Source: an uncultured Bacteroidales bacterium
GTDB lineage: Bacteria > Bacteroidota > Bacteroidia > Bacteroidales > UBA932
NCBI GenBank assembly: GCA_944323245.1
Contig: CALURT010000002.1
Location: forward strand, 1 to 64,000
Direction: 5' to 3'
DNA: 64,000 nt
Below, in pieces: positions 1-9,114 of the stretch; within the stretch, counting starts at the first letter, position 1, and every line of letters begins with the position of its first letter. The notes below the pieces were generated by a model that saw nothing but the letters and a program-made list of their open reading frames with translations, was not told the origin of the DNA and searched no databases. Both the position numbers and the translations under genes were made by a program.

Positions 1-1929
1 AAAAGTGAAGACAATCTGCCCGTTTATCAAAAACAGGTTGTTTTCATTTTCGATGAGTGCCATCGCTCCCAATTTGGTGAAGCGCAAAAACAATTAAGAA
101 AAAAGTTCAAGAAGTATTATCAGTTCGGTTTTACAGGAACTCCCATATTCCCGGAGAATGCTTATGGCTCGGAAACAACGGCAAGTGTGTTCGGCAGGGA
201 ATTGCATTCGTATGTGATAACGGATGCCATCCGCGATGAAAAAGTATTGAAATTCAAGGTTGACTACAACAATGTACGACCTCGTTTCAGAAATATAGAA
301 ACAGAACTTGACGAACAAAAGCTCAGTGCCGCAGAAAACAAACAGGCATTACTTCACCCTGCCCGCATAAATGAAATTTCGCAATACATCTTGCACAATT
401 TCAGAATTAAGACACATCGGAATCAAAGCGACAGCAAAGGTTTCAATGCCATGTTTGCTGTCAGTAGTGTGGATGCAGCCAAATGCTACTATGAAGAACT
501 GAACCGATTGCAGAAAGATTTGGAAAAGCCTTTGAAAATAGCTACCATATTTTCTTTCGCCGCCAACGAAGAGCAAAGTTCAATAGGTGAAATACCGGAT
601 GAGAACTTCGAGCCGTCGGCAATGGATCTCAGCGCAAAAGAGTTTTTGACAAAAGCCATCGACGATTATAATGCCCTGTTTGGAACAAGTTATGGCATTG
701 ACGGCAAAGAGTTTCAAAATTATTACAGAGACCTTTCCAAAAGAGTAAAAAATAAAGAGGTGGATCTTGTAATCGTAGTAGGCATGTTCCTGACCGGCTT
801 TGATGCTCCGACTTTGAATACGCTGTTTGTAGACAAGAACTTACGTTATCATGGACTGATACAGGCATTTTCCCGCACCAATCGAATCTATGATGCGACC
901 AAGACATTTGGCAATATTGTGACTTTCAGAGACCTCGAAAAACATACGATTGATGCCATAAAATTATTCGGCGATGATAATACGGCAAATGTAGTGCTCG
1001 AAAAAAGCTACAGAGAATATTTGGAAGGCTTCAAAGACATTGCATCTGGTGAGGCTCGGAGAGGATATATTGAAATTGTAAAAGAACTGGCTGATAAATT
1101 TCCTGATACAGACAAAATCGTTACAGAACAGGATAAAAAGGAATTTGTCAGACTGTTTGGTGAGTATCTGCGGGTGGAAAACGTATTGCAGAATTTTGAT
1201 GAGTTTACGGCACTCAAAGCCTTTCAGACAATAGACACGGATAATCCGGATGCAATCGAAACATTTAAAAACAATTATTTTGTCACCGATGACGATATTG
1301 CAAAAATGCAGAAATTGCAGATGCCGTCTGATAGAATCATTCAGGATTACAAATCGACTTATAACGACATACGGGATTGGTTAAGACGGGAAAAAGAGGG
1401 AAAGAAGCCAGAAAAATCAAGGATAGACTGGGATGATGTCATTTTCGAAATAGACATGCTTAAATCGCAGGAGATAAACCTTGATTATATTCTTGAGCTG
1501 ATCTTCGAAAATAACAAAAAGAAGATGGACAAATCTTCTTTGATAGAAGAAATCCGCAGGGTTATCAGGTCAAGTGTCGGCAACAGAGCCAAAGAAAGCC
1601 TGATAGTTGATTTTATCAATGACGTTAATCTCGATGCCATTTCTGATAGGACTGAAATTATAAAAGCATTCTTTGAGTATGCGCAAACGAAGCAAAAGAA
1701 GGAAGCATCGGATTTGATAACAAGTGAAAATCTGAATGAAAGAGAAGCCAAGCATTATCTGGAAGTTTCTTTAAGACGTGAGTACGCAAGTGAGAATGGA
1801 ACAGACTTTAATAATATCCTGCCCAAAATGAGTCCGCTGAATCCTTTATATCTGACTAAAAAACATAAGGTATTTGAGAAGATTGCCGCTTTTGTCGAAA
1901 AGTTTAAAGGTGTTGGTGGTAAATTGTAA
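1..1929 (+). CDS. hsdR: Type I restriction enzyme R subunit (HsdR), C-terminal part, cut by the window edge
   Basis: The frame is open from base 1, so the gene enters from outside and only its last 642 codons are here. The visible part starts inside the helicase motor: motif II DECH at residues 18-21, motif III GFTGTP at 43-48, then [10 protein letters not shown] and [11 protein letters not shown], which is motif VI with its arginine finger. After that comes the helical C-terminal domain that docks HsdR on the methylase core. HsdR is the ATP-dependent translocase and nuclease of type I systems; its N-terminal nuclease domain, and presumably hsdM and hsdS, lie to the left of the window. The gene ends 38 bp before the next one on the same strand, so the two downstream genes may be passengers of the restriction operon. 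The family call is secure; specificity cannot be judged. Confidence 0.94.
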   Translation, partial: KSEDNLPVYQKQVVFIFDECHRSQFGEAQKQLRKKFKKYYQFGFTGTPIFPENAYGSETTASVFGRELHSYVITDAIRDEKVLKFKVDYNNVRPRFRNIETELDEQKLSAAENKQALLHPARINEISQYILHNFRIKTHRNQSDSKGFNAMFAVSSVDAAKCYYEELNRLQKDLEKPLKIATIFSFAANEEQSSIGEIPDENFEPSAMDLSAKEFLTKAIDDYNALFGTSYGIDGKEFQNYYRDLSKRVKNKEVDLVIVVGMFLTGFDAPTLNTLFVDKNLRYHGLIQAFSRTNRIYDATKTFGNIVTFRDLEKHTIDAIKLFGDDNTANVVLEKSYREYLEGFKDIASGEARRGYIEIVKELADKFPDTDKIVTEQDKKEFVRLFGEYLRVENVLQNFDEFTALKAFQTIDTDNPDAIETFKNNYFVTDDDIAKMQKLQMPSDRIIQDYKSTYNDIRDWLRREKEGKKPEKSRIDWDDVIFEIDMLKSQEINLDYILELIFENNKKKMDKSSLIEEIRRVIRSSVGNRAKESLIVDFINDVNLDAISDRTEIIKAFFEYAQTKQKKEASDLITSENLNEREAKHYLEVSLRREYASENGTDFNNILPKMSPLNPLYLTKKHKVFEKIAAFVEKFKGVGGKL

Positions 1930-1967
1930 TATTGATTTGAGTTAAAACAAATAATAGAGTAAATGAA

Positions 1968-3854
1968 ATGGAAGAACAATTATTAACAACATATTCTTTC
2001 TTTGCGGCATTAACAGAAAATAGTACTGACATATATAGTGCTGTCTATATTCCAATATGTAAAAGGGCATTATCACTATATTCAAAAAAGGGAACTATCG
2101 GAACAGATCAAGATATACGAAATATTATTTCATTAGAATATGGAATTGATGTTCCTTTGTTGATTGTTCGCAAACTTATTAAGTCTGTAGGAAGAAATCT
2201 GTCAAGTAGAGACAAGGCCAAGTTTGATTTTCATATTGAAGAACAAGGAAATAGTTTTTCTTTCTCTTTTAAATCCTTTGCTTTTAGTAATATTGAAGAT
2301 TCGTACGAAGCAGAACGACGCAAATCAAATGCATTGCAACAAGCATTTGAAATATTTGCAAAAGGGCAAGGCGAAGACATTAATAAATTGCCTACTTTTT
2401 CGGATTTTATTAATAAGAACAAAAATAAATTATCGTCATTCTTATCAGGAAAAGTAAGCAATATTGATTGCAAAGAAGTGTCATTTATGACACATGTCCG
2501 ATTCCTTCAGTATATAGAGCATAATGATAACATACTATATCAAACTACAAAGCAGATATTCATAGGATCCGTTATAGTCTCTTATCTAGAATCGGATTTT
2601 GATGTAGATGCCAAATTGGAACGAGGAACATCTTATTATCTAGATACACAAATATTGCTGGAACTTTTAGACTTACAACGGGCAGAAGATACAATGCCAA
2701 CCAAGGAGTTGATAAAATTAATTCAGGAAACAGGTGGAAATATTAGGTTATTGGATATTACATTAGATGAAATAAAGACTAATATAGAAAACGCAATAAT
2801 ACATTATGATAAGAAAAATCCGACAACAACAATTAACGAAGCTTGTATCCGATTAGGGAAAAACAAAACTTGGTTAATTGCATTAAATGGAAAATTAGAA
2901 AACATTTTGCAAAAAGATTATAAAATCAATATAGACAAAATACCAGAGTCTGATATTGAGCTATTCTCAAATACAGAAGATGCTGCTCAGTTGAAAGAGA
3001 TTTGGTATAGGAAACATTCTGCAATACATGATGTTGCAGCATATTTGTATGTTCGGGAAAAACGCAAACGTGATTCAAATAAAAGATTGCTACAAAAAGC
3101 CAGTTATTGGTTTGTTACGGCAAATAAAAAATTATGCGATTTTAATATTACGAAAAAGCTTAATGGCAATGTTGGAGAGATAATAATGCCAGATGAACTG
3201 ACAAGCTTACTTTTTCTACAAAATCCCCAAAAATTATCAGGAAAAGTGTCTTCAATTGGCTTAAACGAATTAATAGCTCAAACATTGTCCGAAGAATATC
3301 CTAGTCGTGATTTGATTAATGAATTTGATAGTGTTGTTTCGTCTTTAGAGAATATTTCTGCTGAGGATTATAAGATATTGCTGTCCTCAATATCACAAGA
3401 ATCAACTATGAAGATTCACAAATTACTCGATAGTTCTATCTTAGACCCAGCACAATTTAATAAAGATGTTCATGCAATTATTGAAAATGAACGAAATAAC
3501 AAATTGAACGCAGAAAAAAAGCACAAGGAAGAGATTGATAAAAACAAGAAACTTCAAGAAACAAATAAAGATTTATTAAAAAGATTGGCAGATATTTCTC
3601 AACAGATTGCAGATATTCAAGAAAATCAGAGGCTGGATAAACTTCAGCAAAAAGAGAAAGATAAGAGAACTCGAAGATGGATTTGGGTTATTATATCTAT
3701 TGTTGTTGTTTTAATAACGCTACTACTATTACAAATATTTCCTAACATAACAAATTACATGCGAAAAGGTATTCAGGTAATTGGTGGTTTAGGCGGATTC
3801 TGGGGATTTTGTAATTTAGGATTAAACATTTGGTCAAAATTTAAATCTCATTAA
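1968..3854 (+). CDS. PIN-like domain protein with coiled coil and C-terminal membrane anchor
   Basis: A 628-residue protein I cannot name from a family. Residues 220-395 have the look of a PIN nuclease fold: YYLDTQILLELL with D226, a second acidic position in LDITLDEIK (E268), then AIHDVAAYL with D355 and the strand WFVTANKKL, where PIN proteins usually carry VT.D..L (here N). The N-terminal 200 residues are helical and polar. Residues about 505-560 are a Lys/Glu-rich coiled coil. About 566-590 is a strong membrane helix, and a second weakly hydrophobic stretch lies near the end. The gene lies 38 bp after hsdR and 2 bp before the AlbA_2 gene, so it is probably part of the same operon. It is much more AT-rich than its neighbours, which suggests transfer. 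The PIN call is inference from three acidic residues and strand patterns; function is unknown. Confidence 0.55.
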   Translation: MEEQLLTTYSFFAALTENSTDIYSAVYIPICKRALSLYSKKGTIGTDQDIRNIISLEYGIDVPLLIVRKLIKSVGRNLSSRDKAKFDFHIEEQGNSFSFSFKSFAFSNIEDSYEAERRKSNALQQAFEIFAKGQGEDINKLPTFSDFINKNKNKLSSFLSGKVSNIDCKEVSFMTHVRFLQYIEHNDNILYQTTKQIFIGSVIVSYLESDFDVDAKLERGTSYYLDTQILLELLDLQRAEDTMPTKELIKLIQETGGNIRLLDITLDEIKTNIENAIIHYDKKNPTTTINEACIRLGKNKTWLIALNGKLENILQKDYKINIDKIPESDIELFSNTEDAAQLKEIWYRKHSAIHDVAAYLYVREKRKRDSNKRLLQKASYWFVTANKKLCDFNITKKLNGNVGEIIMPDELTSLLFLQNPQKLSGKVSSIGLNELIAQTLSEEYPSRDLINEFDSVVSSLENISAEDYKILLSSISQESTMKIHKLLDSSILDPAQFNKDVHAIIENERNNKLNAEKKHKEEIDKNKKLQETNKDLLKRLADISQQIADIQENQRLDKLQQKEKDKRTRRWIWVIISIVVVLITLLLLQIFPNITNYMRKGIQVIGGLGGFWGFCNLGLNIWSKFKSH

Positions 3855-3856
3855 TT

Positions 3857-5533
3857 ATGACAGCAAAAGAGCTTCAACAATACTTGATTCGTGAGTTCCC
3901 GCAAGAGAATGCACGCTGTGAGTGGAAAGAGATGAAAAATCTCAAGAATTCCTTTGCCGGAGACGAAAAGAATGATGTCATTTCATATGTATCAGCCATA
4001 GCGAATATGGAGGGAGGACATCTTGTTATCGGTGTGCAGGATAAAACATTGGCAATTGTTGGGACTGATTTATCCAAGTTCAATCTGAACGCCCAATCTG
4101 CTGTATGGAAACTGGTAGAGCATTGTACCAATCTTTCTTCCGAAGGATTAAGTATTGACGAATATACTACAGAGGATACACATAAGACGGTTTGGATAAT
4201 CCATATTCCAAAACATTTACCTCGACGTCCGGTTTATGCTCATAAAAAAGCATGGCAGCGTGTCGAAGATTCATTGGTGGAGATGACACAAGAACGGCTT
4301 GCCGTTATTCTGGAAGAACCTGTCTTTGAAGCAAAAGACTGGTCCGCTGAAATTGTTCCTAATGCAACAATAGCGGATTTAGATGAATTGGCTGTAGCGA
4401 AAGCCCGCATTATGTTCAAAAAGGTACATTCTTCCAATATTCCTTCTGAGGAAATTGATGCATGGACGGTGGAAGATTTTCTTTCCAATAGTGGAATAAT
4501 GATCGATGGGAAACTGACTCGTGCCGCTATTATTCTGTTGGGAAAACCTGTTTCTGTATTTAAACTTCGTCCTGCCGTAATTGAAGTTACATGGACTTTA
4601 CGGGACGAATTCCAAAATGTCGTAGATTATGAACATTTCACTGCTCCATTTATTCTCACCGTTGACAAAATATTGAGCAAGATACACAATCTGACGATGA
4701 GGGAATTGCCAGGAGGAACACTATTCCCGGAAACAATGAAGCAATATGACGACTACACTATTCGTGAGGCACTGCATAATGCCATTGCACATCAGGATTA
4801 TACTTTACAGCAGCGTATCAATTTTGTAGAAAATCCCGGATGGCTTTACTATGCAAATGGAGGCAGTTTTATTCCTGGCACTTTGCAAAAGGCTTTGGAA
4901 ACCAAAGGACCTCAACGTCATTTCCGTAATGAGTGTCTTTGCCGTGCAATGGTGAATTTCAACATGATAGACACCGTAGGTCGTGGCATTAAAAAGATGT
5001 TCAATGAACAAAGGCGTCGTCATTTCCCGATGCCTGATTACGAAATAGATGTATTGAATAAAGAGGTTGGTGTGACAATATATGGGAATACAATCAATGA
5101 AAAATATACACAGCTACTAAAAGAAAACAACACATTGACATTGGAGGATTGTATTCTTTTGGACTCAGTACAAAAAGGACGTCGAATTTCTGATGAGAAT
5201 GTGATAGACTTATTGAATAGAGGTCTTTTAGAGGGGACTGTTTCTGAATATAGCATATCCCTTGATATCGCTAAAAAGACAAAGCAGTTGCCACATTATA
5301 CTCGCACCAGGGGACTGGAAAAAGCAAAACTCCAACAAATGATTTTGCAGTATCTTCAAAATGCTGGTTCGGCAGGAACCAAGCGAGACGCTATATTTGA
5401 TTACCTCAAAGATGTACTTCCTAAAACCAAGACTTCGGAACAGCAGGAACGAATGGTTGGGAACATTCTTGTGGAAATGAAAGAAGCAGGGGCAATTATT
5501 CTTAAAGGCAGGATGTGGTTTGTTAAGTCATAA
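3857..5533 (+). CDS. AlbA_2 (Schlafen AAA_4) DNA-binding / GHKL-type ATP-binding protein
   Basis: A 558-residue protein of the family often labelled RecG-like or putative DNA-binding transcriptional regulator. Residues about 10-150 form the AlbA_2 domain, with CEWKEMKN, ISYVSAIANMEGGHLVIGV and the basic PKHLPRRPVYAHKKAWQRV. Residues about 280-410 form an HATPase_c_4 (GHKL) segment with TIREALHNAIAHQDYTLQ and ENPGWLYYANGGSFIPGTL. The tail, about 470-558, looks like a winged helix. The start lies 2 bp after the PIN-like gene, so translation is probably coupled. Such proteins are common cargo of type I restriction loci and defence islands, where their exact job is unknown. The family is secure; a defence role is inferred from position. 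Confidence 0.85.
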   Translation: MTAKELQQYLIREFPQENARCEWKEMKNLKNSFAGDEKNDVISYVSAIANMEGGHLVIGVQDKTLAIVGTDLSKFNLNAQSAVWKLVEHCTNLSSEGLSIDEYTTEDTHKTVWIIHIPKHLPRRPVYAHKKAWQRVEDSLVEMTQERLAVILEEPVFEAKDWSAEIVPNATIADLDELAVAKARIMFKKVHSSNIPSEEIDAWTVEDFLSNSGIMIDGKLTRAAIILLGKPVSVFKLRPAVIEVTWTLRDEFQNVVDYEHFTAPFILTVDKILSKIHNLTMRELPGGTLFPETMKQYDDYTIREALHNAIAHQDYTLQQRINFVENPGWLYYANGGSFIPGTLQKALETKGPQRHFRNECLCRAMVNFNMIDTVGRGIKKMFNEQRRRHFPMPDYEIDVLNKEVGVTIYGNTINEKYTQLLKENNTLTLEDCILLDSVQKGRRISDENVIDLLNRGLLEGTVSEYSISLDIAKKTKQLPHYTRTRGLEKAKLQQMILQYLQNAGSAGTKRDAIFDYLKDVLPKTKTSEQQERMVGNILVEMKEAGAIILKGRMWFVKS

Positions 5534-5544
5534 ATCGGTGCTTT

Positions 5545-5600
5545 CGACTAAATATGCCGAATTACGACTATTTACGACTAAATATGCCGAATTACGACTA
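5545..5600 (+). repeat. Tandem repeat, two copies of a 26-bp unit at 30-bp spacing
   Basis: Copies at 5545-5570 and 5575-5600 are identical and joined by TTTA. The period of 30 keeps one frame open, and that frame would read the decapeptide TKYAELRLFT about twice, starting just after the stop of the AlbA_2 gene. It may be a decayed coding tail or a simple slippage repeat. The rest of 5601-5811 shows no gene. Confidence 0.8.
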
Positions 5601-5838
5601 AAAATAGCCAATTATTTTGCTCGGCTATGGATTTTGACTACTCTTTGCATAAAGAGTCATTTGACAATAAAGACACTGCAAAACACTGAAAATTGCATGG
5701 TTGCTAAATCGTTACCATTATTTAGACATTCAGTTAAATGTTTATTTTTCAAATGGTTATATAAAACCATTCACAATCTGAAATAAATTTGGATTTAACT
5801 CAGAATTCATCCTGCGGAAGCGAAGCGCACTGCCTGCT

Positions 5839-5960
5839 ATCCTGAAGGAGCGAAGCGACTCGGAGGATCTGCGGTTCCAATCCGTCAGATGCCTCGCCTA
5901 CGCTCGGCATGACATGAAAAGCAGATCCTTCGACTTCGGACTTCGTCCTACGCTCAGGAT
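5839..5960. repeat. Interspersed extragenic repeat with long inverted arms
   Basis: The arm at 5839-5872, which ends in GGATCTGC, is largely complementary to 5921-5960, which begins GCAGATCC and ends CGCTCAGGAT. Between them, 5888-5916 reads GATGCCTCG...CGGCATGACATG and recurs in diverged form at 63955-63983. The block lies in the 554-bp gap between the AlbA_2 gene and the AraC gene, where no gene is seen. It resembles the palindromic extragenic repeats scattered through many Bacteroidales genomes. Confidence 0.7.
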
Positions 5961-6032
5961 GACAGGGGACATCGATACCCGCATTAGCGGCAGAAGTACC
6001 AGAATTACATTTTTAATGTCTCCATACATACA

Positions 6033-6058
6033 TGACATGCCGGAATGACATATATTTG
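6033..6058 (+). promoter_or_regulatory. Putative promoter and operator of the AraC-type gene
   Basis: TATATTTG at 6051-6058 fits the Bacteroidetes -7 consensus TAnnTTTG and lies 29 bp before the ATG. Two direct TGACAT repeats, at 6033-6038 and 6046-6051, sit just upstream and touch the box. The same hexamer recurs as a palindrome before the ferritin gene. A good -33 box is not seen, and the operator role is inference. Confidence 0.4.
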
Positions 6059-6087
6059 CATATTGAAAAACATAACGGACAGGCAAT

Positions 6088-6987
6088 ATGGAAACAATTA
6101 AGGCAGACACAATCGAACAATACAACCGCTTCTTCGGTTTCCAGACAAAACACCCATTGGTAGGCATCGTTCATTTCGACGGTTCCATTCCCCAGCCGGA
6201 ATACAAAATGACCCTCGGCTTCTATGCGCTGTTTCTGAAAAAGACTACAGGATGCATCATCAATTACGGAAAGACGGTATATGATTTCGACGACGAGACA
6301 GTGGTCAGTTTCGCTCCCGGGCAGACGATAGAAATCCACCGGGTGGAAGACGGTCCCGCCCCTTCATCTGTCGGCCTGCTGTTCCATCCCGATTTCCTTC
6401 ACCGTACTTCATTGGCGCAGAAGATGAATCAATACTCCTTCTTCTCGTATGCTTCCAACGAAGCCTTGCACCTGTCTGCCGACGAGCGGATTGTCATACA
6501 GGACTACATGGACAAAATCGCCCATGAGATTGAACATCCCATCGACAAATTCTCCAAACCGTTGATTATCTCGAATATCGAGGTCCTGCTCAACTATTGC
6601 ATGCGCTTTTATGAACGGCAGTTCGTGACCCGTGAAGAATTGAACAACGACGTACTTGTGCGCTTCGAACAATTGCTGAACGGGTATTGGGAGTCAGGGA
6701 TGGCGAAACTGCACGGATTGCCGACCGTGAGATACTTTGCCGACAAGATTTGCCTTTCGCCCAATTATTTCGGAGACTTGGTGAAATCCGAAACAGGCAG
6801 GACTGCACAGGAGTACATCCAAAACAAAATCACGGAGGTGGCGAAAAACGCCCTGCTCGACCCCAATCTCAGCACAAAACAGGTCGCCGACATACTCGGA
6901 TTCCAATATCCCCAACACTTCCTGCGCTTCTTCAAGAAACAGGTCGGCTGCACGCCAAAAGAGTTTATGAACAGCGCAACAGCATAA
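6088..6987 (+). CDS. AraC family transcriptional regulator
   Basis: A 299-residue protein. The N-terminal half is a beta-rich sensor-like region (MTLGFYALFLKKTTGCIINYG, VVSFAPGQTIEIHR) of the cupin-like type common in Bacteroidetes AraC proteins. Residues about 195-299 hold the paired helix-turn-helix: VRYFADKICLSPNYFGDLVKS, then LSTKQVADILGFQYPQHFLRF and FKKQVGCTPKEF. It probably binds DNA near its own promoter and may act on the downstream ferritin gene, since TGACAT motifs lie before both. No sugar operon is adjacent, so the effector cannot be guessed. The start at 6088 follows the TATATTTG box at a sensible distance. The family is certain; the target is inference. Confidence 0.9.
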   Translation: METIKADTIEQYNRFFGFQTKHPLVGIVHFDGSIPQPEYKMTLGFYALFLKKTTGCIINYGKTVYDFDDETVVSFAPGQTIEIHRVEDGPAPSSVGLLFHPDFLHRTSLAQKMNQYSFFSYASNEALHLSADERIVIQDYMDKIAHEIEHPIDKFSKPLIISNIEVLLNYCMRFYERQFVTREELNNDVLVRFEQLLNGYWESGMAKLHGLPTVRYFADKICLSPNYFGDLVKSETGRTAQEYIQNKITEVAKNALLDPNLSTKQVADILGFQYPQHFLRFFKKQVGCTPKEFMNSATA

Positions 6988-7021
6988 AATGTCCTTTATG
7001 AAACTACGCAGAAAATTCGTC

Positions 7022-7038
7022 CATGTCATTTTGACATG
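7022..7038. promoter_or_regulatory. Palindrome CATGTCA-TTT-TGACATG upstream of ferritin
   Basis: A perfect 7-bp inverted repeat with a 3-bp loop sits between the AraC gene and the ferritin gene. It contains the TGACAT hexamer found twice at the AraC promoter, so it could be a shared operator. It has no T-run on either side that would make it a clear terminator. Confidence 0.45.
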
Positions 7039-7133
7039 ACAATACGTTCAGGCACTGATATTGATATAGGAATGGACGGTTCTCCGGAACGGAGACAGGG
7101 AAATTGGAACAAACAATTAAAAACGATACAGTT

Positions 7134-7613
7134 ATGATTTCGGAAAAATTACAGAAAGCGTTCAACGACCAGATTACAGCTGAGCTGTGGTCTTCGAACC
7201 TCTATCTTCAGATGTCTTTCTACCTTGCAAAAGAAGGTTGGGACGGATTTGCACACTGGATGCTGAAACAGGCAGATGAGGAAAGGGAACATGCTGTAAG
7301 CCTCGCAAATTATCTTACAAAGCGCGGCGGCGTGGCAAAAGTTACCATGATCGATGTCGTTCCTGACGGTTGGGGCGATGTAAAGGCTGTCTTCAGCCAC
7401 GTTTATGAGCATGAGTGCCATGTATCACGTCTCATTGACGATCTCGTGGATGTGGCATCAGCAGAGAAAGACAAGGCCACCCAGGATTTCCTCTGGGGCT
7501 TCGTAAGGGAGCAGGTAGAGGAAGAAGCTACCGCCCAGGGCATTCTCGACAAGGTTTCAAAATTGGGAGATGCCGGTCTCGTCGCTCTTGACGAACAGCT
7601 CGGCAGAAGATAA
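7134..7613 (+). CDS. ftnA: Ferritin (non-haem, FtnA type)
   Basis: An iron-storage protein that oxidises Fe(II) and stores it in a 24-subunit cage in the cytoplasm. I take the ATG at 7134, which gives MISEKLQKAFNDQI and 159 residues, the normal bacterial ferritin length; an upstream TTG at 7104 would add ten residues with no family support. Ferroxidase-type residues are in place: the Glu of ITAELWSSNLYLQM, EEREHA, and the helix EHECHVSRLIDDLVDVA followed by FVREQVEEEATAQ. The gene has its own terminator at 7635-7688 and is probably monocistronic. In related anaerobes ferritin protects against iron-driven oxidative stress. Confidence 0.95.
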   Translation: MISEKLQKAFNDQITAELWSSNLYLQMSFYLAKEGWDGFAHWMLKQADEEREHAVSLANYLTKRGGVAKVTMIDVVPDGWGDVKAVFSHVYEHECHVSRLIDDLVDVASAEKDKATQDFLWGFVREQVEEEATAQGILDKVSKLGDAGLVALDEQLGRR

Positions 7614-7634
7614 ACGGCTTCGCCGTCTAAGATA

Positions 7635-7688
7635 AAAAAGAATGGAAGTTCACAGGTTTTACAACACCATGAACTTCCATTCTTTTTT
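7635..7688 (+). terminator. Rho-independent terminator after ferritin
   Basis: The arms AAAAAGAATGGAAGTTC (7635-7651) and GAACTTCCATTCTTTTT (7671-7687) pair perfectly around a 19-bp loop and end in a T-run. The A-run before the left arm means it could also work on the minus strand, where the uxuA transcript ends. Confidence 0.85.
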
Positions 7689-7700
7689 GTTGTCATTATT

Positions 7701-7912
7701 TAACGTGAGTTCGATGAAATGAAAGCGTTGAATTTCAGAGAACTACCTCTTATAGAGGATTCGCAGACGAATCCGGCAGCAAGTCCTCCCATACGCAGGG
7801 GAGGATTTAGGCGGGGTGACACGTGGAAATAAAGGGATTTCGCAGAAATCCTTAACGATAGTTCGACGAATTCCATAGTGTTGAGCAACATAAATTCGTC
7901 GAACTGATGTTA
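7701..7912. repeat. MITE-like element, copy 1 (212 bp)
   Basis: The ends are imperfect inverted repeats: TAACGTGAGTTCGATGAA at 7701-7718 and TTCGTCGAACTGATGTTA at 7895-7912. An internal hairpin near the right end has arms AGTTCGACGAATT (7860-7872) and AATTCGTCGAACT (7893-7905) with the loop word TGAGCAACAT. A diverged second copy lies at 62971-63211 and shares the ends, the hairpin, the loop word and GAAATCCTTAACGA, while the middle differs. There is no coding capacity. The right end lies 1 bp from the uxuA stop codon. Confidence 0.75.
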
Positions 7913-7913
7913 T

Positions 7914-9095
7914 TTATTCCCCGTCGGCAGTGAATGTCTTTGCGATTCCGGCCTGGAGACCCCTCAATTCGGCGATTCCTCTCATCCTGCCGTAATATGA
8001 GTATCCCGGATTTGTCTTGCGGTTCAGGTCGTCGCACATCTGATGCCCATGGTCCGGGCGGACCGGCAACGACACCTTTCTGCGTTGCTGGACTTCCAAA
8101 AGGGCTTTCATCATGCCGTACATGTCGACATCGCCTTCGAGGTGGTTGGCTTCGTAAAAATTGCCTTCGGCATCCCGCTTGGTGCTGCGCAAGTGCACGA
8201 AACCTACTCTGTCGCCGAATTCGTACATCATCGACACGAGATCGTTGTCGGCACGCACGCCGAAAGAACCGGTACACAGACACAGTCCGTTCGAAACGTT
8301 CGGGACGGCTGCAACTATTTTCCTGAAATCCTCCGCCGTGGAAAGGATTCTCGGCAGACCGAGGATAGGATAAGGCGGGTCGTCCGGATGAATCACCATT
8401 TCCACTCCGCACTCATCGGCTACAGGACAGATTTCCTTCAGGAAATAAACAAGATTCGCCCTCAGCCTGTCCTCGTCTATACCATCGTATCTTGCAAGCG
8501 CCTCGCGGAACCGGTCGAGAGTGAAACTTTCCTCGCTGCCAGGAAGGCCGGCTATCATATTCCTCGTTATCAGATCTTTTTCAGCATCATCCATCTGCCT
8601 GTAACGATCTTCGGCCCTTGCAATTTCAGTCTGCGTATATTCTTTTTCCGCTCCCTTTCTTTTGAGGATGAACAGATCGAAGGCCATGTATGCAGCCCTC
8701 TCGAACCGCAGTCCCCTCGAACCGTCGGACATTTCGTATGCGAGATCCGTCCTCGTCCAGTCAAGGACAGGCATGAAATTGTAGGTAACGCACCTTATAC
8801 CGCACACCGCAAGATTCCGGAGCGACTGCTTGTAATTGTCTATGTATTTCTGAAAATCCCCGGTCTGGGTTTTGATGTGTTCGTGTACGGGCACACTTTC
8901 TACCACACTCCACGTAAGGCCCTTGTCGGCTATCATTTTCTGTCGGGCCTGTATCTCGTCTACAGGCCACACCTCTCCGTTCGGAATATGATGAAGAGCA
9001 TGTACGATATCGGTGACTCCGGCCTGTTTTATGAAATCGAGGCTTATCGGATCATTCGGGCCGTACCAGCGCCAGCTTTCTTTCATTAAAAACAT
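7914..9095 (-). CDS. uxuA: Mannonate dehydratase
   Basis: A 393-residue cytoplasmic enzyme that dehydrates D-mannonate to 2-keto-3-deoxy-D-gluconate in hexuronate catabolism. Family signatures are clear: [21 protein letters not shown] at the start, TGIxHALHH-like [34 protein letters not shown], the metal-binding region [35 protein letters not shown], and [10 protein letters not shown]. It lies 19 bp downstream of the SDR gene on the same strand, so the two form an operon opposite a LacI regulator. Its stop codon almost touches the MITE-like element. The matching kinase and aldolase (kdgK, kdgA) are not in this window. Confidence 0.96.
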   Translation of the reverse strand: MFLMKESWRWYGPNDPISLDFIKQAGVTDIVHALHHIPNGEVWPVDEIQARQKMIADKGLTWSVVESVPVHEHIKTQTGDFQKYIDNYKQSLRNLAVCGIRCVTYNFMPVLDWTRTDLAYEMSDGSRGLRFERAAYMAFDLFILKRKGAEKEYTQTEIARAEDRYRQMDDAEKDLITRNMIAGLPGSEESFTLDRFREALARYDGIDEDRLRANLVYFLKEICPVADECGVEMVIHPDDPPYPILGLPRILSTAEDFRKIVAAVPNVSNGLCLCTGSFGVRADNDLVSMMYEFGDRVGFVHLRSTKRDAEGNFYEANHLEGDVDMYGMMKALLEVQQRRKVSLPVRPDHGHQMCDDLNRKTNPGYSYYGRMRGIAELRGLQAGIAKTFTADGE

Positions 9096-9114
9096 GGTAT
9101 CGTTATTTTTAAGA

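Noticed and set aside
5545..5600. CRISPR-like repeats
   Set aside because: Only two units with a 4-bp separator and no unique spacers or cas genes; a simple tandem repeat.
8043..9089. Long plus-strand open frame opposite uxuA (348 codons)
   Set aside because: It mirrors uxuA codons on the other strand, has no recognisable domain, and uxuA is certain.
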